Source of the DNA: an uncultured Azospirillum sp.
GTDB lineage: Bacteria; Pseudomonadota; Alphaproteobacteria; RF32; CAG-239
Direction of reading: 5' to 3'
NCBI GenBank assembly: GCA_900538765.1
Contig: UQAB01000009.1
Location: 1 to 58,837 of the forward strand
Length of the DNA stretch: 58,837 bases
In this document: positions 9,646 through 18,770 of the stretch, one piece after another
How the letters are laid out: the number at the start of each line of letters is the position of its first letter
How positions within the stretch are numbered: position 1 is the stretch's first letter
Program-made: the position numbers and the translations under genes
Notes under the pieces: generated by a model
Databases searched by the model: none
Told to the model about the DNA's origin: nothing
The model's input: the letters and a program-made list of their open reading frames with translations, nothing else

Positions 9646-11225
9646 TGGGTGCGCACCACACTGCAAAATACACCATTGCGTCCTAAGCGGCTGCAAATCA
9701 TATCTCCATCTTCAAGACGGCTGATTGGCCCGATACGCAGATGGAACAATTCTTTTCCCTGGCCGTCGGCCGGCGTATCAACGGAGAAGAACGGCTCATA
9801 ATCTTTAAGCAATTCAGGATATTTCTTGGACAAGTCAGCCCATAAAGCTTCTAATTTTCCGACATCGGCATCCGTTCCCAATTCAATAGAAATATCACCG
9901 CTTTGCGCACCGTTCATTCCGGCGCCGTATCCCACCGCACCGGGCAAATTCTGATAGTTTCGGGTGTTCTGAATCCGCTGCATATGAGAAATGTCAAAAT
10001 CGCCGCCGGCACCGGGCATACCATTCATTCCCATACCCATTCCGCCGCCGGGCATACCACCATTATATCCGAGATTTCCGGGCATACCGCCGCTGGCTTC
10101 CGGATAAGTCGGCCCCAGCCCCTGCAAAATGTTGCCGTCGCCGAAATCCGAACTGTTCTGTCCCGGAACCGGCGCCTGAGCATACCATTCTTTGGAGAAC
10201 AAATCATCCGCATAAGAAACATTTTCCATACCGGCATCATCAGAACGGCGCAGTTTCAGGCAAACCATGCGTTTACCGTTACGCAGCACCATATCACCGA
10301 TACCTTCAACAATAATCAGGCGGTTATTCGGCCCTTTTGTCCGGAAACCGACCGGCACTTCAGAACGTTCGACAATCATTGTTACAATCGGACGCTGCGT
10401 CATATTCAATGCTTTTTCACCCAAATCAATATAGGTGAAGATATCATCACGCCATACCCGCTCCGGAGCAATTACGACATCATCAGGGTTGGGTATGTAG
10501 ATTTCAATGTCAAAACGAAATTTGGTCGGATCGACCGGAATACTCTTAATCCAGTCATTCCGCTGGTTTCTTTTGGTGAAAGAAGAATCAACGGAATAAC
10601 CGTCACCGCCGGCACTGGCATTAATTCCCCGACCGGCGCCGCCGTATCCGCCGCCCAAAGAGCGGCCGCTGCCGTTTTTTCCGCCAATAACATCAATATC
10701 GATAATTGAGTTGGTCAGACGCTCGGTATTAACACCTTCGCTTTTTGCATAAAAAACATAGCGATTTCCGGAGCGTCCAAACAAGATGATATTGGTATCA
10801 ACGCCGACACTGGCTCCTTTACGCGGATAAAGCAAAATCGTATTCGGGCCGCTAATCTGCCCGTCAAATGTCGCATTGTCTCCGATATACATATCTTCAA
10901 TCAACTCCCATTCAGGAAAATTGACCAGCGTCATCATGCCTTCGCGCAAACGAATCGGCAAAACCAGATCCGGGCTCCAATAATATTTGGAGTAAGCGGG
11001 GCGTGTCTGCCCTTCGCCCAGGTTCTGCATAGGATCAAGCCAGGCAGCCTGCGTCATCCCCAAAGAACTAAAACCAGCATACCCCATATTCATCGGCATA
11101 TACTGCCCCTGACTCTGGTCAGCATTCTGATCAAGGCTATTCATCGTAACCTGAGCCATCGCTCCGCTGCCAATGACAGCACAGACCGTACTCAAGAGGA
11201 ACATTTTAGTTAATTTGAAGACCAT
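9642..11225 (-). CDS. virB9: VirB9-like T4SS protein fused to a C-terminal SPOR domain
   Basis: A 527-aa exported protein with a signal peptide (residues 1-25, cut near AMA-Q). The middle part has the VirB9/CagX layout: an N-terminal beta domain, Gly-rich loops at about 190-215, and a C-terminal part with RVWRDDIFTYIDLGEKA, where VirB9 proteins bind the outer-membrane part of VirB10, then RLIIVEG and a C-terminal L-x-NGKRMVCLKL. A Gly/Met/Pro-rich linker leads to about 75 residues that fit a SPOR domain (ALWADLSKKYPELL, then FHLRIGPISRLEDGDMICSRL and a closing Cys-Ser-Val-Val). SPOR domains bind denuded peptidoglycan. VirB9 with SPOR would tether the outer-membrane core to the cell wall. DotH is the other comparison, but the CagX-type motifs fit VirB9 better. 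Confidence 0.82.
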   Translation of the reverse strand: MVFKLTKMFLLSTVCAVIGSGAMAQVTMNSLDQNADQSQGQYMPMNMGYAGFSSLGMTQAAWLDPMQNLGEGQTRPAYSKYYWSPDLVLPIRLREGMMTLVNFPEWELIEDMYIGDNATFDGQISGPNTILLYPRKGASVGVDTNIILFGRSGNRYVFYAKSEGVNTERLTNSIIDIDVIGGKNGSGRSLGGGYGGAGRGINASAGGDGYSVDSSFTKRNQRNDWIKSIPVDPTKFRFDIEIYIPNPDDVVIAPERVWRDDIFTYIDLGEKALNMTQRPIVTMIVERSEVPVGFRTKGPNNRLIIVEGIGDMVLRNGKRMVCLKLRRSDDAGMENVSYADDLFSKEWYAQAPVPGQNSSDFGDGNILQGLGPTYPEASGGMPGNLGYNGGMPGGGMGMGMNGMPGAGGDFDISHMQRIQNTRNYQNLPGAVGYGAGMNGAQSGDISIELGTDADVGKLEALWADLSKKYPELLKDYEPFFSVDTPADGQGKELFHLRIGPISRLEDGDMICSRLGRNGVFCSVVRTQ

Positions 11226-11249
11226 TATTTATTACACCTTCCAGAAAAC

Positions 11250-11978
11250 TTATTTAACCTTATTATAAGTTAAAGAATACTGAGTGACGGTAAAACCAAT
11301 CGGATTTTTAAGACGTTCGCCGTATTTGACAGTTTTGGCGCGGTATGTAATGCGCAGGCTGGCCGTCCAATAATTGATATCAGGCGTTGCCGAATCCGGG
11401 TACATATCCTGCGTTTCATATTCCACCTGCCACAAACCGACACCGATTTCATTTACGGTCAAAATACGCACATTGCGCTGCAAATTGCGGGAACGAATCA
11501 AATCCAAAGCCCGTTGCGCCGTTGTTTTGATAAATTCATCATAGACCGCCGCCGAAGACATTTCCTGAACCGGACCGCCGGGCATCCAGCGAGATTCCAT
11601 TTCGGGAATATCCCGCTCAAAAGAGCTGCGGAGCAAAACGTATTCGCGAACAAATACTTCGGTAATGGCTTTTTCCTCATCCATTCCCGGCACCTGCTGA
11701 ACATAATAAACCTGTTCGTCTTTTCCCTGAAAAGTCAGCAAAAAAGGCTCCACACGATAAAGGGGGATGACCTGCCCGATAGCCATAATAAGGATAATAT
11801 TGCAGCAAAGGCTTATCGCCGTTACAATCGCAAAGGCACGCGCCGTCCACAAGTAACGCTTTTCACCGACGTTTCCGACAAAAACATCCTTATCTTTACG
11901 CGGGCGCACCGCCGCGGCTCGCGGTTTGCCGCCAAGGAGCTTTTGTTTGGTTATATTTTCGTTCAGCTGGTTAACCAT
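11250..11978 (-). CDS. virB8: VirB8-family inner-membrane T4SS protein (copy 2)
   Basis: A 242-aa bitopic protein: a cytoplasmic N-terminus rich in Lys/Arg, one transmembrane helix at about 49-72, and a periplasmic NTF2-like VirB8 domain ending with the family signature NPIGFTVTQYSLTY. It is clearly paralogous to 12322-13074 (shared EQYV/REYVLLR, RW-PGG and YWTASL blocks). Dot/Icm systems likewise carry two related proteins of this family, DotI and DotJ, that assemble together. The ATG at 11978 lies 19 bases after the lipoprotein stop. Confidence 0.85.
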   Translation of the reverse strand: MVNQLNENITKQKLLGGKPRAAAVRPRKDKDVFVGNVGEKRYLWTARAFAIVTAISLCCNIILIMAIGQVIPLYRVEPFLLTFQGKDEQVYYVQQVPGMDEEKAITEVFVREYVLLRSSFERDIPEMESRWMPGGPVQEMSSAAVYDEFIKTTAQRALDLIRSRNLQRNVRILTVNEIGVGLWQVEYETQDMYPDSATPDINYWTASLRITYRAKTVKYGERLKNPIGFTVTQYSLTYNKVK

Positions 11979-11997
11979 ATGGCACCATCACCTAAAA

Positions 11998-12186
11998 CTA
12001 AATTGTTTCAACATACCAGTCAGGCAGATTTTTTGGCAGTTCAAGCTGCAGACAGGCACAAGGGGAAAGCTTTAGTTCATCAACGGCTTTACCGACCCCG
12101 ACCGGTTCGGCTTCATAATACGAACCAAAAATTCCGCAGGCAGAAAGGAAGAGAATAACCAGTAAAATTAACAGATTCCGAGACAT
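11998..12186 (-). CDS. VirB7-like small lipoprotein
   Basis: A 62-aa protein starting at the ATG at 12186 (AAGGG upstream). The N-terminus is a lipoprotein signal, with lipobox LSAC placing Cys at about residue 17. The mature part is only about 46 residues and contains CACLQ. Size, lipidation and position between the VirB8 genes and VirB9 fit VirB7, the lipoprotein that pairs with VirB9 at the outer membrane. The sequence itself is too short for a firm family call. The 135 bases upstream to 12321 hold no gene I can support. Confidence 0.7.
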   Translation of the reverse strand: MSRNLLILLVILFLSACGIFGSYYEAEPVGVGKAVDELKLSPCACLQLELPKNLPDWYVETI

Positions 12187-12321
12187 TTTGGGCCCTTTCG
12201 GATAAATTTTGCGCATTAAAAACTTTTGTATACTTTTTAATAAATATACTTATTTAATTTAAAAGTCTAATACCAAGCCCATAAAATCCCCAACTTATCA
12301 ACAAGTTACGAATCGATTAAC

Positions 12322-13074
12322 TCAGAATTCCACTTCTGTCTGTGAATAACGTGTAACAGTAAAACCTAAAGGATTGATTAAACGCAGGCCGACAAATTGC
12401 CTTTCCTTGATAAAATATGCCGTGACGGAAGCTGTCCAGTAGCGCGAGCGCAACGTCAGGCCGCGGGTTTTGTTATCCCTTTGCGCCTCGGACAAGTCAT
12501 AGGTCACAAAATCGACTTTCCATACCGGGCTTTTCTCTCCGCCCAGCTTGTCTGCGGAAATAATTTCCACTTCCCGGACAATTTTGGCATCCAACATTTT
12601 CTGCCAGATATTTTTCCGGTAGTTGTCAAATTCATAAAAGACATAGTCAGAAGAGAGAAAATTAACCATTCCTCCCGGATACCAGCGCAGCATCATCTCC
12701 GCCTCATCCCGAATGATAGTGTTGCGCAGAATAACATACTGCTCAACAAAAATCTTCATCAGCTGCTGTTTGGAAGCAATATCTTTTTCAATCGGCTCAT
12801 AGCGGACAATTCCCTCTGAATTGTCCTGCTTGATAATCAAGAAAGGTTCAACAGTGACACGCGGCGCCAAATCAAACAGCGCCAGTGAAGAACTCATAAA
12901 AACCAGCAGAGAAATCGTGGCAAACAAAATAAACAGGCGGGACAACCACATGTAATATTTTAATTTTGCACCTGAAACCTCTTTATCCGCTTCGCTGATA
13001 AACTCGCGCGGCGCGCCGCTTTCATCCGTCAGGGATAAAATCTTGGTTGTTTCCAGTTGTTTTTCTTCACTCAT
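12322..13074 (-). CDS. virB8: VirB8-family inner-membrane T4SS protein (copy 1)
   Basis: A 250-aa protein with a cytoplasmic N-terminus (about 40 residues), one transmembrane helix (about 45-70) and a periplasmic VirB8 domain. The typical C-terminal strand LINPLGFTVTRYSQTEVEF is present, as is RSRYWTASVTAYF before it. VirB8 proteins nucleate assembly of the channel at the inner membrane. The ATG at 13074 is 17 bases after the stop of the 1235-aa gene. Its paralogue is at 11250-11978. Confidence 0.87.
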   Translation of the reverse strand: MSEEKQLETTKILSLTDESGAPREFISEADKEVSGAKLKYYMWLSRLFILFATISLLVFMSSSLALFDLAPRVTVEPFLIIKQDNSEGIVRYEPIEKDIASKQQLMKIFVEQYVILRNTIIRDEAEMMLRWYPGGMVNFLSSDYVFYEFDNYRKNIWQKMLDAKIVREVEIISADKLGGEKSPVWKVDFVTYDLSEAQRDNKTRGLTLRSRYWTASVTAYFIKERQFVGLRLINPLGFTVTRYSQTEVEF

Positions 13075-13091
13075 TCTTCCGTTCCGTTTGT

Positions 13092-16000
13092 TTAGTATGA
13101 AGCGCAGTAAGGAATTTCAAAATTATTTATTTCTTTTTCAAATTCTTCATCTGCTTCCTGCTGGTATTTGTCCGCGGCCGCCTTGTTCACTTCTTCCCGT
13201 TTAATCTTTTCATCCAGCTCGCTGTCGTTTTTAGAGTTCTGCGACAGTTGCAGCAACTCGTTTTTATCCTTTGTCATGCTATCCAGCATATTGCGAATCG
13301 AAGATATCCGGTCGGCAACGACCTCATTGCCGGGATTTCCGATTTCCTCAAGGTCCGTATACGCCTCACTTAACCGCGCATTTTTAGCCCCATCCAGGAC
13401 GCGCAACGCTTCATTATAATCGTCGTCATCCGCAAGGTTAAAATCCTCAGCCGGAGAATAGCCGGCTTTTTTCAATTCGGCAATCACTTCTTCCTGCAAC
13501 TCATCAATTTTAACCTTCATTTCTTCCAGAATCTGGCGGTATTCCTGCTCGTCATCAACAAATCTCAAGAAATTTCCGATCTGGTTTTCACTGAACGACG
13601 CTTTCTGGTAGATATAGTCGGGGACACTGATTTCATAAGTGTCCTTTTGGGACTGGTCATTCATAATCTCAGAAATACGCTTATATGTCTGCTGCTCAAT
13701 ATCGCCAAAGTAAAGCTTGTTATCAACGGATTTCAGAAACACCCCAAGTTCGCTCGGCGAAGCCGCAGTTATCGAGGGCAGCAATTCGGCCAGACTGTCT
13801 TTTTTTATTTCCTTGTTGAACACGGTCACATTTTTCAGAAGAGAAATTTTCTGTGTTTCCAAAGGCAGGCATTTGCGATAGGCGCTCTGACGGGCATCAG
13901 CGACATAGTAGGCCGCCCGGTTGCCCAACGCATCAATAATAAAGCTGCCCGAGCGGCAGGGCAAGACGCCGCCGCGCATAAAGACCGTCTGCTCGCCGCC
14001 GAGGGACAAGGCTTTGTCAAAATCCATGTCCTTTTCCACAAAGGTCGGATTTTTAAGCATCATTTTCCAAATTTCCGGTATCGGTGAACCATAATTTAAA
14101 ATTCCTTCCCGCGCAACCGAACCGTCATTTAACTGCGGAATATTGTTATAGTCAACGTAATCCAGGTGAACAACTTCGCGTATCGGAGCGGACGGCATGT
14201 CCGGCGCGGCTTTAGGCGCCGTAAAATCGCGAGCTTTTCCGGAACTACCGACAAAATATTCTTCATCGGGATTGTCACAGGAATCTTGGATACATACCGT
14301 TGTCAGTAAGGTTGCCTGAAAAGCCGTCGTTACCAAATTGACAGCGGCTTCGCTGCCGGAAATCCCGGCGACGGAAGAATAAGACTGTGCCATGGCCTCA
14401 AAAGGAATCTGCTTTAACTCTCTTATCAATTCCTGGTGGCGGGCAACAATCTTACTGCCGCTTTGCGCCAAGTACAAATCATCCCCCATCCGGTATAAAT
14501 CTTCTTTCGCGCGGTCAACCGCCTTGGAAGCATAATCTTTGGCATCGCCAAATATGCCGCCGGAACGGCTGATTAAACCGTTAACATAGCCGATTGCCTC
14601 AACCAGAGTGATGTTATTTTCATTATCCGGCGCCAGAGAAACATTATCCCGCTCAGCCGCCTGATGAAACTTTTTAAGCAGATCGGCAACCGTTGAATGA
14701 TATTTGCCTTCAATAGCCTGTTCTTTACGGATGTAGGATTTTTCGATTTCGGCGATTTTATTCTCAACCGTATCCAGCTTTCTCTGGACTGCAGTTATCT
14801 GCGTTCTGAGATTTTTGATTTCCGTTTCTGTCTGTGCAGCCGTCACGTCTTCCGGCAATTCTTCTTCTCCGGTATTCATATCCGGATATTGAAGCCGATT
14901 GAGGCGTTTGGTTGCTTCATTTACCTTTTCAGACAGGGAATCCAGTTCCTTTTCGTAGTTTTCCCGGTTTCTCTGTAATGTCCGCAGCGCAGCTTCCTTG
15001 TTTTTCTTCAAAACCAAGACATCCTGTTCTTTGGCGCTTTGCGTCGTGTTAATCTGTATATCACCGTCCGAATCCACTTCCGGAACGCCGACACTGCTCT
15101 GCGCCAAATTACTCAACTGCCGTTCAGCATATAATTTTAACTGCGGTTTGGTTGTACTTATTTTGTTTAACTCCTGCGCCAAAGCAATGATTTTCGCTTC
15201 AAAATTAAGCCGGTTCAAATAGGCTTTCATATTGTCATATTTGCCGTCAAGATACTGACCGTAAAAACTTTTGACATCATTCCAAATCGGAAATTTTTTA
15301 ATCGGCGTCCCCCATTGCGGAACTGACTTATATTGGTCATCAGCCAGAAGTTTGGCAGCCTCGGCACCGACATTCCAGGCAATCAGCTCCATATCACGGG
15401 TATTTTCTTCAGCTTTCCGGCGATCGTCTTCTTTTACAAAACCGCTGTTATACTGGGATTCCCTTACGACGGCCTCTTTTTGTTCTTCAAGTGACGAGAT
15501 ATCTCCACTGTCAATTTCCGCATCATATTTGATTTCAGCAAAGCCTTCCGTATCAACAGGCGTTGTTTGGGCCGCTTTGGCCGTATCATAGCTGGTTATC
15601 GCCCAGCCCGACAGGCCGCTGCGCAAGTCGTAGTCGGTTACCTGATCACCGATATACCGTCCATACCAGACATTTTCAGGATCTTCATAATAATGTTTCA
15701 GATAATCCAGCACGCATTGATCTGATTGTTTTACCGCTTCAACAGATTTTTCATGCAGGCGGACATATTGCTCATATTTCTTGAAAGTCTGGCGTTTTGA
15801 CGGCAGGGACTGCATCAGATTATGCACTTTAAGAGCATCCAACGCCTTATAGTGAATCGGATTAAGCTTTTTTAAGTCTTCCAAAGCCCCCCTGTTAGCG
15901 GCAAAAGGCGACTCAATATCAGGAACCGGCGCCTCGGTAAACTTTACGGGAGAGGCACTGTCAGGATTATAACGGTAAGAATATTCCTGTTCCTGCACTT

Positions 16001-16799
16001 GCGCAAAAGCCAAAACTTCCCCTTTCCCGGCGGTTGCCCGCAACGATGTGTTTTCAACCATCCGAATTCCCGTATCCAGCAGGCTTTCCTTTTGTTCCGC
16101 AGCCTCCTCAGGCGGCGGTGCCGGGCGGATAACATCCCTGATAGCCTTTGCCGTTTCATATTGAACCTTCATCGCGGTTAGTTCTTCCAGAACCTGAACT
16201 ACGTCATCCATCGTTTTATAGGCATTATAGGTATTTTTCCAGGAACCGTTGTCATCATCTCCGACGCTGGCGCCGTTTTCGCCGGATATCATATCCGTTG
16301 ACATTGTTTCTATACGCGGTTTTATATTAGCATTAAAATCCTGTTCCAGCAAGCGGACAGACGTATACAGCTCATTAATGGTATCATTGTAGAACTGCCG
16401 GGCTTTGTCCGTATATTTTTGCCGTTCAAACACATTATTGTTGGGATAGGATAAAAACAAATCATACATTGCCCGCCGGACGGAAACGGGATCTGACGTA
16501 TCGGCAATTTTGGACTCCACAATGGTTTTTGTGCCGTCGAGAGGCGCCTTTTCCTTATTATAAACACCTTCATAGTCGCTTTTATATTCATCATATTTGG
16601 CTTTGGCGTTTTTAATTTCTTTCTGAGCCTTTTCTATCAATCCGGTATTAGTGACGTTTAAGACCGTTGCGGCATTATTGGTTATGACTCCGGCATCCGT
16701 CAATCCGTCAATCGTCGGAATCCCCGCAACAGCTGACGATGCGAACAAACCGCTCTCCAAACAGATTATGCCTGCGCATATTTTAGAAAATATTTTCAT
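13092..16799 (-). CDS. giant exported coiled-coil protein with VirB5-like start
   Basis: A 1235-aa protein. The start is the ATG at 16799 with GGAGG 8 bases upstream; the longer frame to 16847 lacks this and would hide the signal peptide. Residues 1-25 are a signal peptide ending AVA-GIPTIDGL. Mature N-termini of this look (small residue, IPT/PKID) recur in the next three genes and resemble VirB5 proteins of T4SSs. Long Lys/Glu-rich helices follow, with a strong coiled coil at about 595-720 and again near the C-terminus, and cysteines are sparse. No catalytic motif is seen. It is probably a periplasmic or extracellular structural part, about five times the size of VirB5. The family is otherwise unrecognised. 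Confidence 0.75.
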   Translation of the reverse strand: MKIFSKICAGIICLESGLFASSAVAGIPTIDGLTDAGVITNNAATVLNVTNTGLIEKAQKEIKNAKAKYDEYKSDYEGVYNKEKAPLDGTKTIVESKIADTSDPVSVRRAMYDLFLSYPNNNVFERQKYTDKARQFYNDTINELYTSVRLLEQDFNANIKPRIETMSTDMISGENGASVGDDDNGSWKNTYNAYKTMDDVVQVLEELTAMKVQYETAKAIRDVIRPAPPPEEAAEQKESLLDTGIRMVENTSLRATAGKGEVLAFAQVQEQEYSYRYNPDSASPVKFTEAPVPDIESPFAANRGALEDLKKLNPIHYKALDALKVHNLMQSLPSKRQTFKKYEQYVRLHEKSVEAVKQSDQCVLDYLKHYYEDPENVWYGRYIGDQVTDYDLRSGLSGWAITSYDTAKAAQTTPVDTEGFAEIKYDAEIDSGDISSLEEQKEAVVRESQYNSGFVKEDDRRKAEENTRDMELIAWNVGAEAAKLLADDQYKSVPQWGTPIKKFPIWNDVKSFYGQYLDGKYDNMKAYLNRLNFEAKIIALAQELNKISTTKPQLKLYAERQLSNLAQSSVGVPEVDSDGDIQINTTQSAKEQDVLVLKKNKEAALRTLQRNRENYEKELDSLSEKVNEATKRLNRLQYPDMNTGEEELPEDVTAAQTETEIKNLRTQITAVQRKLDTVENKIAEIEKSYIRKEQAIEGKYHSTVADLLKKFHQAAERDNVSLAPDNENNITLVEAIGYVNGLISRSGGIFGDAKDYASKAVDRAKEDLYRMGDDLYLAQSGSKIVARHQELIRELKQIPFEAMAQSYSSVAGISGSEAAVNLVTTAFQATLLTTVCIQDSCDNPDEEYFVGSSGKARDFTAPKAAPDMPSAPIREVVHLDYVDYNNIPQLNDGSVAREGILNYGSPIPEIWKMMLKNPTFVEKDMDFDKALSLGGEQTVFMRGGVLPCRSGSFIIDALGNRAAYYVADARQSAYRKCLPLETQKISLLKNVTVFNKEIKKDSLAELLPSITAASPSELGVFLKSVDNKLYFGDIEQQTYKRISEIMNDQSQKDTYEISVPDYIYQKASFSENQIGNFLRFVDDEQEYRQILEEMKVKIDELQEEVIAELKKAGYSPAEDFNLADDDDYNEALRVLDGAKNARLSEAYTDLEEIGNPGNEVVADRISSIRNMLDSMTKDKNELLQLSQNSKNDSELDEKIKREEVNKAAADKYQQEADEEFEKEINNFEIPYCASY

Positions 16800-16800
16800 T

Positions 16801-17997
16801 TTATTTTCCCTCCGAAGTCGTTTCCGGTTCATAGATATAATTATCAAGATTAAAACTTGTTATATCGTCCGAAGGCTGCGTTTGTTTAACGCTTTCAATG
16901 GATGCCAAATCCTCAGATGTCCGTCTTTTCATATCAAGCAGCATAATCTCGACATATTTGGCCATCGCCATTATATTTTTGACGCTCACCTGCGTCCCCA
17001 TATTCACGGCGCTGACACTTCCATCCAATGCCCCGGTCCGGGCCGCCAGTTTTCCGGTTTCGGTATTTTCCTCATCCAATCCCTGCTTTAGGGCTACGGC
17101 TTTCGGAAAGACATTCAAAACATCCTGAGCGGCAACATAAGTTCTGTAGGTTTTTATTCTGGTAGTATTTTCAGCATCTTCTGCTTCATTTTCGCCCAAA
17201 TAGTTTTTAGAAACAGTTTCATTCAGGGACTTTTCGCTGTCCATGCTGTTCAATTTGTCTTCAAGCTGTTGAGCCGCCTTGTCTTTGGCCGCATTGGCCA
17301 AAGTTGCCGCCTTGTTTTTCAACGCATTTGCCTGACCGTTTATATCCGTCAGCTGTCCGAGGCTTTCCGCGCTAATTTCTTTTTGTGTTATTTCTAATTT
17401 TGCCTGCAATGCGGTAATTTCTGCCTCATTTTTCTTTATCTGCGATTTATATTCCTCCGCTTTTTGCGGATTTTCCTTAATCATTTTTTGCAAATTGTCA
17501 TTGTTTTTTTGCAGGACCTCTACTTTTGCCCGGGTTGTCTTGGACTCCGCCGCCATTTTTTCATTCAGTTCTGTCGTCAGTTTTTCCTTCTGCGCTTCCA
17601 AATCTGTCAGTTTTTGTATGTCTTCTGTTTTTTGACCAACCGTATCCACTGCTTTTTGCAGCTTTTCATTTTCGCTCAACCCTGTTTTATCGGCAACATC
17701 AGATGCCGCATCCAGCCCAGCACCCAAAGGATCTTCTTTTATTGCATTTATTTTTTCTTCGGCATTTTGCTTCATTTCCATCATGGCTTTGCCGGCTTCA
17801 GCAGCGCCTTTGCCATAAGTAATCGCCGTTTGTATTGCCACAGACTCATCCATTTTTTTCTTTCCCGTTTCCAGATAACCGGAAATCGTTTTAGTTATTT
17901 CAGCCGCACTGCCGCCGGCATCAATTTTCGGCAAAGACAATGCCGGCCCGGCCGTACAAACAAAAAACAAAGCCGTTGTGAAAAACAGTTTTCTCAT
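16801..17997 (-). CDS. exported coiled-coil protein, VirB5-like (398 aa)
   Basis: The second of four adjacent exported coiled-coil genes. The ATG at 17997 overlaps the previous stop as ATGA, with GGAGG upstream. The signal peptide (1-21) ends ALS-LPKIDAGGSA, matching the mature start of its neighbours. A long charged helical region (about 100-260) follows, rich in Lys, Glu, Gln and Ala with heptad-like spacing. The C-terminal part RIKTYRTYVAAQDVLNVFP followed by a Met-rich helix also occurs in related form in the other members (a conserved helix near YVAAQ/YARALS). It is likely periplasmic. VirB5 proteins sit at the pilus tip in known systems, but that role here is inference. Confidence 0.75.
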   Translation of the reverse strand: MRKLFFTTALFFVCTAGPALSLPKIDAGGSAAEITKTISGYLETGKKKMDESVAIQTAITYGKGAAEAGKAMMEMKQNAEEKINAIKEDPLGAGLDAASDVADKTGLSENEKLQKAVDTVGQKTEDIQKLTDLEAQKEKLTTELNEKMAAESKTTRAKVEVLQKNNDNLQKMIKENPQKAEEYKSQIKKNEAEITALQAKLEITQKEISAESLGQLTDINGQANALKNKAATLANAAKDKAAQQLEDKLNSMDSEKSLNETVSKNYLGENEAEDAENTTRIKTYRTYVAAQDVLNVFPKAVALKQGLDEENTETGKLAARTGALDGSVSAVNMGTQVSVKNIMAMAKYVEIMLLDMKRRTSEDLASIESVKQTQPSDDITSFNLDNYIYEPETTSEGK

Positions 17998-18770
17998 TTT
18001 TCACCTCCCGCGGTTGAAATTCCCGTGCGCTGAGCCTGATAATTTTTATTTTTTTCCGTCAGGTTAAAGTCGTAAATAGCGCTTTCAAATTCCAATATTT
18101 TTTTCAGCCGGGCAGCCGTTACCATCGCCCTTTTCTGTACAGCACTAATAATCTGCCGAGTGTCAGTGGTATCAATTTCTTCCGGCGTTGCCGCTTTTTC
18201 TTTCGCCAAGGCAACTCTGGTTGACAGAGCACGGGCATACATACTGGCCAGATTTTCCCGTTGGATGGCTTCCATTTTCTGGTTTTGGCTTTCAGTGATG
18301 GCGACATCATCCCCGTCTCCCAGCTGGGCATTAAAGTTTTGGCTGACTTCCTCCTTGCTGGTTTTGGGATCATTGACATTTGAGATAAACGACGGCGTCG
18401 TATTTTTCAGATTGTTTGATTTCCCGGCAATCGCATCTAAATTTGTCCCTCTGATATTTTCGATTCCCATTACGCCGGCAGAACTTTCCATATTCTCCGC
18501 CGCGCTTAATGCGTCGTCCAGATTTCCTTCCTGAACCGCAGAGGCCATATTTGAAGCGCTGTCGATAAACCCTTTGGCACCGTTTACTTTATCGGTCAAT
18601 TCTCTTTTGTATGTTTGGGCATCTTCATAAACAACCAATCCCTGCTTCACGCCCGTATCAACCTTTTTCAGCGTCTTTTGGACTTTTTCCTTATCAGCAA
18701 AAGCACCGGCAACCGATATCAGGCTGAAATATCCTAAAAACATATATGCCAAGAAATGAAATTTAACCAT
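17994..18770 (-). CDS. exported helical protein, VirB5-like (258 aa)
   Basis: The third member of the set and the closest in size to ordinary VirB5. The start is the ATG at 18770: GGAG lies 8 bases before it and it overlaps the upstream stop by 8 bases. The signal peptide (1-24) ends AGAFA. The rest is helical; YARALSTRVALAKEKAATP near residue 180 parallels a helix in the 398-aa and 562-aa neighbours (YAAQVSLDAM in the latter). No Cys and no catalytic motif. Translational coupling on both sides ties it to the T4SS operon. Confidence 0.75.
   Translation of the reverse strand: MVKFHFLAYMFLGYFSLISVAGAFADKEKVQKTLKKVDTGVKQGLVVYEDAQTYKRELTDKVNGAKGFIDSASNMASAVQEGNLDDALSAAENMESSAGVMGIENIRGTNLDAIAGKSNNLKNTTPSFISNVNDPKTSKEEVSQNFNAQLGDGDDVAITESQNQKMEAIQRENLASMYARALSTRVALAKEKAATPEEIDTTDTRQIISAVQKRAMVTAARLKKILEFESAIYDFNLTEKNKNYQAQRTGISTAGGEK

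Noticed and set aside
9903..10709. A 268-codon plus-strand frame opposite VirB9
   Set aside because: The minus-strand gene has a signal peptide, VirB9 motifs and SPOR domain; the opposite frame has none.
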